The notes below the pieces were generated by a model. It had not been told where the DNA came from. It saw nothing but the letters and a program-made list of their open reading frames with translations, and ran no database searches. A stretch of 10,526 nt of DNA from Phycisphaerae bacterium (lineage in GTDB: Bacteria > Planctomycetota > Phycisphaerae > UBA1845 > UTPLA1). Positions 6,401-10,526 of the stretch are shown in pieces. Position 1 is the first letter of the stretch. Each line of letters opens with the position of its first letter. Location of the stretch: NCBI GenBank assembly GCA_029259995.1, contig JAJDEC010000017.1, positions 1-10,526 on the forward strand. The letters are read 5' to 3'. The translations under genes and the position numbers were made by a program.

Positions 6401-8337
6401 GCGGGATGCTGCATCGTGATGTAACACTGGGTTTCGCCGGCCGATGCGCCGAAGTCGCTTTCGGGCTGGGCGGGCGTCGTGCTGCCGTCGGGGAAGAAGG
6501 TGCCAATCGGATCGACGCGCTCCCATTCGCCGGATGTCAGCGACGCATCGCTGGTCACGGTCCAGCCCGGCAATGCGGTTTCGAACGCGTCGACGAAATC
6601 GACTTCAAAACCCGCAGAGGAAAGGGCGGAGAACGGTGACGCCGCGCCGCCGGCCGGATCCAACTCATCGTTGGCGATCGTGCCGACGCTGAAGTAGTAC
6701 TGCACGGTGGACGTGCACGGGACTGCGGGCAGCGTCGCGAGATACGTGTTCGGCGATTCTTCCGTCATCAGAGTTTCGACGAACGGAGCGCCGTCAATGG
6801 ATGTGAACTGACGACCGGTGCCGGGCGTCGGCGCCAGGCCCTGATCGCTGACGACAACATGGAATGACGTCGGCGTGTCGGGAACCACGTTGGCGGGTAG
6901 TCCATCGGGATAACTGAATTCGACACCGATCGGCGGCACATTCATCCAGACGTTGGTTCCAAGGCAATGGCCGATGACCATGTCGAGCCAGCCGTCGCCG
7001 TTGATGTCGAAGACGGCAATATCGTGCGTGCCGTTGTGATTCCACGGCTGCACGGCGCCTTGTTCCTGAAGCGTCACATTGGGCAGGTTGCCGAGATTGC
7101 GATACAGGTGCAGCCGACGGCCGCAATTCTGATCGATGTCCACATCGACGTCGCAGACAAAGACATCGTTGAGTCCGTCATTGTTCATGTCGGCGATATA
7201 CGAATTGCCGCCGAATTCCGCGTCGGTCCCCGACGCGCGGATGAAATCGAATCGCGTGAAGTTGGCGAGGCCGTCGGGGCCGTTGCCTTGATTCAGGAGA
7301 TAGTGATCGCGGCCATCGTCCGTGATGACGATGTCGAGCCTGTTGTCCGTATTCAGGTCACCGATCGTGATGTGATAGGGCGCGTTGTCGTCGACGACGT
7401 CGAAGTCATCGAAGAATCCCTCGTTGTTGGGATCGTTGTAACTGACGGAGACACGTTGGGGGAAATTCAGGGCCGTGTCCTTGACGAGATCGACAAAGCC
7501 GTCGCCATTCATGTCGCCGAATGCGGACGCCATCGCGAAGGCCGACAGCAGCATTTCGCTGGTCATCCGGGTTTCATTGGAATCAACAAAATGGCCCGTG
7601 CCGTCGTTTATCAGGAGGCGGTCGTTGACGTCCTCCGCTGCGTTTTCGGGGAAACCGCCGCCGACACCGCCGGAGTCGTAGTCGCCGACATAGAGGTCAA
7701 CGAAGCCGTCACCGTTCACATCCGCCGCGGCAATCGAACAGAGGCGCGGCGCGACGGCGAGGCCGCCGGGGATCGTCAGCAGTTGTGGAATTCGAGCCTC
7801 TTCGTATCGCAGGCCGAGCCAGGTACCGCCGACACTTTCGCCGAGATTGATGTAAACGCGCGGATGAGAGATTGTCTTGGCAAGTCCGTCGCTCAGCGTG
7901 GAAACGGTGATGACATCCAGCCATGTGTCGTTATTGACATCGGCGATGAACACATCGCGATCGTTTGTTTCGTCCATGAAGCCCTGGCCGCCGTCGTCCG
8001 CGTCCGTGGCGAAGACGGTGGTCCGATCGGTGAGCACGCCGTCGATCGGGTGGCCCTCCGCAACCCCTTCATTCATGAGCAGCAGATTGGTTCGACGGCC
8101 CGGCGTCGTGAATGGCTGTTTTCGTACGCAGACGAGGTCGATGTCGCCGTCCTGGTCCAGGTCGGCCCATGCGTAGTCCTTTTCCTGGGTATCACTGGCG
8201 CCAACGTCTGGATTGGAGAAGAGCCGCGTCGACGTCTCATCCGTGAAATCCACCCAGCCGTTTTGTGCAAGCAAAGGGCTTGTGATGAATGCAACGATCA
8301 ATGCGGCAAGACAGCACTTGCCCCTGGAAACCCACAT
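3424..8337 (-). CDS. Giant exported multidomain protein: FG-GAP propeller, Cys-rich repeats, di-heme oxidoreductase (DHOR), dockerin-like tail
   Basis: The product has 1637 residues. Residues 1-24 are a signal peptide. Residues 55-470 carry seven calcium-binding DxDxDGxxD-type motifs (starting near 59, 133, 206, 275, 327, 383 and 444), as expected for a seven-bladed FG-GAP/VCBS propeller. Residues 470-560 look Fn3/Ig-like and 578-763 like a jelly-roll domain. Four Cys-rich repeats with the core CNGxExC follow (764-890, 1067-1112), the third split by a beta-sandwich (891-1053). Residues 1118-1495 are a DHOR (formerly DUF1111) di-heme cytochrome c domain with CSACH at 1161-1165, CADCH at 1372-1376, and the family blocks LFGFGLIEAI and RTPPLWGL. 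The tail (1496-1637) has dockerin-like EF loops and DCNLNGIPDDCD. It should act outside the cytoplasm and needs cytochrome c maturation. DHOR proteins are related to di-heme peroxidases; the substrate is unknown. The ATG at 8337 has GGGAGG 6 bases upstream. Confidence 0.9.
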   Translation of the reverse strand: MWVSRGKCCLAALIVAFITSPLLAQNGWVDFTDETSTRLFSNPDVGASDTQEKDYAWADLDQDGDIDLVCVRKQPFTTPGRRTNLLLMNEGVAEGHPIDGVLTDRTTVFATDADDGGQGFMDETNDRDVFIADVNNDTWLDVITVSTLSDGLAKTISHPRVYINLGESVGGTWLGLRYEEARIPQLLTIPGGLAVAPRLCSIAAADVNGDGFVDLYVGDYDSGGVGGGFPENAAEDVNDRLLINDGTGHFVDSNETRMTSEMLLSAFAMASAFGDMNGDGFVDLVKDTALNFPQRVSVSYNDPNNEGFFDDFDVVDDNAPYHITIGDLNTDNRLDIVITDDGRDHYLLNQGNGPDGLANFTRFDFIRASGTDAEFGGNSYIADMNNDGLNDVFVCDVDVDIDQNCGRRLHLYRNLGNLPNVTLQEQGAVQPWNHNGTHDIAVFDINGDGWLDMVIGHCLGTNVWMNVPPIGVEFSYPDGLPANVVPDTPTSFHVVVSDQGLAPTPGTGRQFTSIDGAPFVETLMTEESPNTYLATLPAVPCTSTVQYYFSVGTIANDELDPAGGAASPFSALSSAGFEVDFVDAFETALPGWTVTSDASLTSGEWERVDPIGTFFPDGSTTPAQPESDFGASAGETQCYITMQHPAVGPAGASDVDGGPTILTSPVFDLTGTDAVITYARWFFCNTAGTPTQDSLVTEVSNGGPWVLVDEIFSTDGVWEAVSFQVSDFVAPSATVQVRFRTEDTPNDSVTEAGIDSFTVGRYICPVDCVDNVDCDDGIACNGLETCVNDICQDGVSPCADPTPLCDESADACVACLNDSACDDGLFCNGQETCDAGICQPGTPPCPVNLTCDEVTDMCVGCVDDGDCDDGNFCNGQETCGPNNVCISASVGVVNNTFDGPTGWTDNIPNDGAITYTGTLSTTGPNGGGGGGFAWSSQGSVNVSGSPLEFDLISYTTSDTGTWDRPVFVVNGSFFGLNLDGTIGSNIPTQGQGAFGTIDNDNPVAVPIHFTVDLQSLVGAGPYEIGFGVMSADGLQGAGIGTFDTVLPASAPFDPCPGLFCNDVIDGCVECIDAADCDDGNFCNGAEQCINGSCEAGIEPCPIENCDEVLDTCPIQLQPVAGDPILGLSVAELARFDAGRLKFDEVLTDSGGLGPIFNQNSCSACHNTGGLGGSGSILVTRFGAVDKDGFLGLDEFGGSLLQHSALSPECVEVIPPEANVIANRVTPPLFGFGLIEAIADADLLANETTPPAGISGRAHLVEPLEDPGNVRVSRFGWKAQVPTVLTFSADASLNEMGLTNRFLINENDPNGILPPALNECDTVPDPEDGPEGGIPGNPHFIDRVTDFQRFLAPPPQTPRSGMSGEAVFTSVGCADCHTPSFNSGAAPEAALASKTVKAYSDFLLHDMGGLGDGIAQGDAAVTEMRTPPLWGLRLRTAFLHDARVSSGSYDNRVRDAIAAHGANGSEAAASATAFAGLSGPDQDALVAFLDSLGRREFDHDGNGAITTYDLGVFQLCYAAGGPFDADDECAISDVDQDGDVDDDDLALFLTVYTGSQDDCDADLTNDAIQIATGAVNDCNLNGIPDDCDAPFDLIVEFVQQMLLTSPRGLLPVCPLFDGNDDGILDGRDVGPFTQQLLP
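3853..4986 (-). other. Di-heme oxidoreductase (DHOR) domain with two CxxCH heme sites
   Basis: Heme-binding motif CSACH is encoded at 4843-4857 and CADCH at 4210-4224. The order of conserved blocks (GLGPIFNQNSCSACH, an ANRVTPPLFG block, CADCH, a LLHDMG block, RTPPLWGL, FLHDAR) matches DHOR proteins from end to end, so the catalytic unit looks complete. A DKDGFLGLDEF stretch between the hemes resembles an EF-hand loop. Confidence 0.88.
5002..6048 (-). repeat. Cys-rich tandem repeats (4 copies, about 46-47 codons), third copy interrupted
   Basis: Copies begin near 6048, 5904, 5766 and 5139. Each has the core CDDGxxCNGxExC followed by PC and C-D-E-x-x-D-x-C. At DNA level copies two and three share an exact 26-base block (5838-5863 and 5700-5725), and copy one a close variant (from 5979), giving periods of 138 and 141 bases, so the duplication is fairly recent or kept alike. 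Such Cys-rich modules are common in secreted proteins of planctomycetes and myxobacteria. They presumably form disulfide-bonded stalks. Confidence 0.8.
5546..5563. repeat. (CCG)6 microsatellite encoding six glycines
   Basis: Six tandem CCG triplets, read on the minus strand as Gly926-Gly931 inside the inserted beta-sandwich. Length changes would stay in frame. Confidence 0.6.
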
Positions 8338-8445
8338 ACCTTACCTCCCGGGCCTCAGGCGCGCGAATGCACCTTGGCCAACTGACAATTCCGCCGATTC
8401 AAGCGACGAATGGATGATGGCAGGACCGCAGGGGCCCCGATGGAC

Positions 8446-8484
8446 GGCTCACTCCAGATAGGTCCCAGTATAACCGAGTGAGCC
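8446..8484 (-). promoter_or_regulatory. Inverted repeat enclosing a candidate -10 box, upstream of the giant gene
   Basis: Perfect 9-base arms GGCTCACTC (8446-8454) and GAGTGAGCC (8476-8484) with a 21-base spacer. Inside the spacer the minus strand reads TATACT (8467-8472), a good -10 match, but the -35 (TGATTT at 17 bases) is poor, which would fit a promoter that needs an activator. Transcription would start near 8460, leaving a leader of about 120 bases before the ATG at 8337. The rest of 8338-8627 holds two small hairpins (8500-8515 and 8563-8580) and no gene that I can support. Confidence 0.35.
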
Positions 8485-8562
8485 ATCGCAAATCACATAA
8501 TTTCTATGCAGAAATATGAGAATGATGATTGTCGCAGTGTCTTATCGCACGATCGGCGATGT

Positions 8563-8580
8563 CGGCTGTTATTTCAGCCG
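8563..8580 (-). terminator. Weak hairpin after the ASPIC/UnbV-thioredoxin gene
   Basis: CGGCTG, loop TTATTT, CAGCCG: a perfect six-base stem 48 bases beyond the TAG at 8628. It has no T-tract, so termination there is doubtful. Confidence 0.2.
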
Positions 8581-8627
8581 TTATCGATATCAAATCTCGA
8601 TGCGACGATGTTGCGGATCATTCCGCC

Positions 8628-10526
8628 CTATGGAGCGTCGTAGCTTTCCGCATCCTTCGTGTTGCCGACGCGCCGGAGTTCGGCGGCCAGCTCCGCGAGG
8701 TTCCGCTGAATCCTGAAGAACCAGCGCCCTGGAAACGCGGCGCGACGAAACGCCTTGGCCCTGTCATGGCCGAATTCGGCGGCATCCAGAACGACGGTGT
8801 CAACTGGTAATGAGCCCATGTAGAGAATCTGGATGTCCCCCTTGGCGGAGATCAGCAGACTCATCGGCAGTGCCAGCGTTTCGGCATCCTGATCACGAAT
8901 GTGCTTGACGATAGCCGAGACGGACTTGATCGTCGCGTCGTCAGCAAAGACGGGCGTGATGTTCCGGCTTGGCGCATTGCCCGCGATGGCGATATCCAGG
9001 AATGTCTGGGCCTTCTTCCGATCCCCGGGTTGATCGACGTTCAGCGCGACGACGTGAATCGATGCGGCCCGAAGTCGATCGGATTCCGACGCCCAATTCG
9101 CGAGTTCGTTACGGCAGGGGGCGCACCACTGCGCCCACAACGTGATGAGCGTCGGGCCGGACGAATCTTTCTTGCCAATGGATCGCAGCGACGGCGGCGA
9201 GGCCAGCGGTTGGCGAAGGACGATTCGCACGGGATGTGTCGACTGGTCGTCGTCGGCTGATGATTCCCGGATGCGGATTTGTGATCGCGACGGGACTAAA
9301 CGGGGCGTTGCGCCCTGCGTGACTTCATATCGCTTGCCGGATTTGAGATCGATCAGCTGATGGGTTTTCCCGTCTGGCCATTGGATGGTCGCGTTGATTT
9401 TGCGGTTTGCCGAGTCGAGTCCGAAATGAATCCACTTTGACGACTGAGCGAGATAACCGTCGCCGGCCTGAAGGGCCTTCATCTGTTGTTCCTGATCCGT
9501 CTTGATCGTGATTCTTGTGCCGATCCCATCGCGATTGCAGGTCGTGCCGACGAGCTTGAAGGCGACGAACGCGCCCGCGGCGGACGCGTCATTTCGGAGG
9601 AATCGCAACTGCGGCCCCGTTCGATTCTTCAGCCATATGTCGAGATCGCCATCGCTGTCCCAGTCGGTTGTCGCCATGGATCGGCCGTCGTCCAGAAAGT
9701 CGAGCCCGGTCGCGGCGGACACGTCCACGAAGGTTCCGTCGCCCACGTTGAGGTAGGCACAATTGCGTTCGTGGCCGCTCCACGATTTGCCTGAATGCAT
9801 GAGCTGCGTCATCGCGGCCCAGCCGTTGACGTAGTCGTGAAGATTCGATTCTGAAGTGCTCTCGGCTGCGTTTGCCGGTCCGGGCGACGCGACGCGCCGC
9901 CAGAAGAAGCTTCACAAGTCGTCCTTGTATTGATTGGTGAGGAATCCGTTGGGAACGACGATGTCTTCGAACCCATCGTTGTTGAAATCAACAAATCCTG
10001 CGCCCCAGGCCCATCGTCCAACGCGCACGCCGCAGCGATCCGACTCGTCTTTGAATCGAGAATTCCCGAGATTGGCGAACAGGGAATTGCCAAGACTGTG
10101 GTGCTGGGCGGCGTGGCGTGAATCGTCATTCTTGTTCTGCATGAATCGCGACTGATAGGCGATTCGTCGGCCCGCAGAGCTGAACATGTTGCTGACATAG
10201 AGATCGAGATCGCCGTCGCGATCGTAATCCGCCCAACTGGCGCCCATGCCGGCGGCCTGATCTTCGACGCCCGCATCGGCGGCAACATCCGTGAATCGTC
10301 CGCCGTCGTTGCGATAGAGGTTGTTGCGACCGAAGTCGTTGGCGACGTAGAGATCGGGATCGCCGTCATCGTCGTAGTCAGCCCACGAAGCTGCGAGGCT
10401 GAAGCGGGCATTGTTCACGTCGAGGCCGGTCTCCTGTGTGACGTCGGTAAACCCCTTGTCGCCATCGTTGCGAAGCAGATGGTTGGAGGGGCCGTTGTTG
10501 GCGTCATGGAATGGGATGGGGACGCT
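8628..10526 (-). CDS. CRTAC1-like FG-GAP/ASPIC-UnbV protein fused to thioredoxin, with in-frame UGA (candidate selenoprotein; 5' end outside window)
   Basis: The frame is open from the window edge to TAG at 8628: 632 residues, with one UGA at residue 205. Before it (9912-10526), calcium motifs DYDDDGDPDL (50-59), DYDRDGDLDL (100-109) and DFNNDGFEDI (180-189) belong to a propeller. After it, in the same frame, come SFFWRR, a GWAAMTQLMHSGKSWSG block, DWDSDGDLDI (288-297), an ASPIC/UnbV domain (about 333-404, with AGDGYLAQS, IHFGL and WPDG) and a TlpA/thioredoxin-like domain with active site WCAPC (467-471) and a likely cis-Pro in ALPMSLL. TlpA-like domains do thiol-disulfide chemistry outside the cytoplasm. 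The signal peptide, if any, lies outside. If UGA stops translation, the halves are 9912-10526 and, from ATG 9812, 8628-9812; neither matches a complete protein. A Cys at residue 165 lies 40 residues before the UGA. I favour recoding, but a nonsense mutation or read error cannot be excluded. Confidence 0.85.
9879..9905 (-). promoter_or_regulatory. SECIS-like hairpin directly after the in-frame UGA
   Basis: On the minus strand, GGCGGCGC pairs with GCGTCGCC (9901-9883; one G-U pair) around the loop GUC. Below it come one U-C mismatch and three more pairs (UUC with GGA). The loop begins 18 bases after the UGA, and its first base is G. Bacterial SECIS elements lie inside the coding region just after the UGA and typically have an apical loop about 16-37 bases away with a G in its first two positions, so the geometry fits. 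GC-rich coding DNA forms such hairpins readily, so this supports but does not prove selenocysteine. Confidence 0.4.
9912..9914 (-). other. In-frame UGA inside a conserved block: candidate selenocysteine codon
   Basis: The codon sits in ...NQYKDDL-UGA-SFFWRRVASP.... It is 34 codons, in the same frame, upstream of the next ATG (9812). No other stop interrupts the 1.9 kb frame. UGA is used as a terminator by two other genes in the window, so genome-wide UGA-to-Trp reassignment is unlikely. Confidence 0.55.

Noticed and set aside
6967..8385. 472-codon open frame on the plus strand
   Set aside because: It is antisense to the propeller; its repeated Val/Ile/Asp pattern mirrors the calcium-motif repeats and is not a protein of its own.
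9812..9914. Frameshift as the cause of the split ASPIC/UnbV gene
   Set aside because: Both halves are in the same reading frame, so a base insertion or deletion cannot explain the stop; only a substitution or recoding can.
9912..9914. Genome-wide reading of UGA as tryptophan
   Set aside because: The SHOCT-like gene (435) and the lipoprotein gene (2686) end at TGA at sensible protein ends.

Overview
The window looks like chromosomal DNA of a planctomycete, probably close to the Phycisphaerae. This is inferred from protein style, not from a marker gene. It is GC-rich and holds large secreted proteins with calcium-binding FG-GAP/VCBS propeller motifs, dockerin-like EF-hand tails (including a DCNxNGIPDDCD-type motif), an ASPIC/UnbV protein fused to a thioredoxin domain, and a secreted protein with a Cys-hydrophobic-polyarginine tail. 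Almost everything is on the minus strand; one small lipoprotein gene is on the plus strand.

Layout from left to right. (1) 1-286, minus: the zinc-finger end of ClpX, cut by the window edge, with its own candidate promoter at 340-368. (2) 435-761 and 703-1821, minus: a small membrane protein with a SHOCT-like tail, and upstream of it a secreted, C-terminally anchored protein of unknown function; the two overlap or abut. (3) 1822-2128: divergent intergenic region. (4) 2129-2686, plus: small lipoprotein. (5) 2687-3423: 737 bases without a convincing gene, holding several perfect hairpins and a strong rho-independent terminator that serves the next gene. (6) 3424-8337, minus: a 1637-residue exported protein with a seven-motif propeller, beta-sandwich regions, four Cys-rich repeats, a di-heme cytochrome c oxidoreductase domain (CSACH and CADCH) and dockerin-like EF hands. 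(7) 8338-8627: intergenic, with an inverted repeat around a candidate -10 box. (8) 8628-10526, minus, running off the right edge: a CRTAC1-like FG-GAP plus ASPIC/UnbV plus thioredoxin (WCAPC) protein whose reading frame is interrupted by one in-frame UGA at 9912-9914.

The observation most worth following is that UGA. The reading frame on both sides is the same frame, both sides are intact and family-like, and the flanking residues (KDDL-UGA-SFFWR) read as one continuous block. A hairpin with a GUC loop starts a few bases downstream, at a spacing that fits bacterial SECIS elements. The simplest exciting reading is a selenocysteine-containing ASPIC/UnbV-thioredoxin protein; the dull alternative is a nonsense mutation or a base-call error. 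Together with the neighbouring di-heme protein, regions 6-8 suggest a locus for redox chemistry outside the cytoplasm carried on calcium-stabilised propeller scaffolds, but a shared pathway is inference only.
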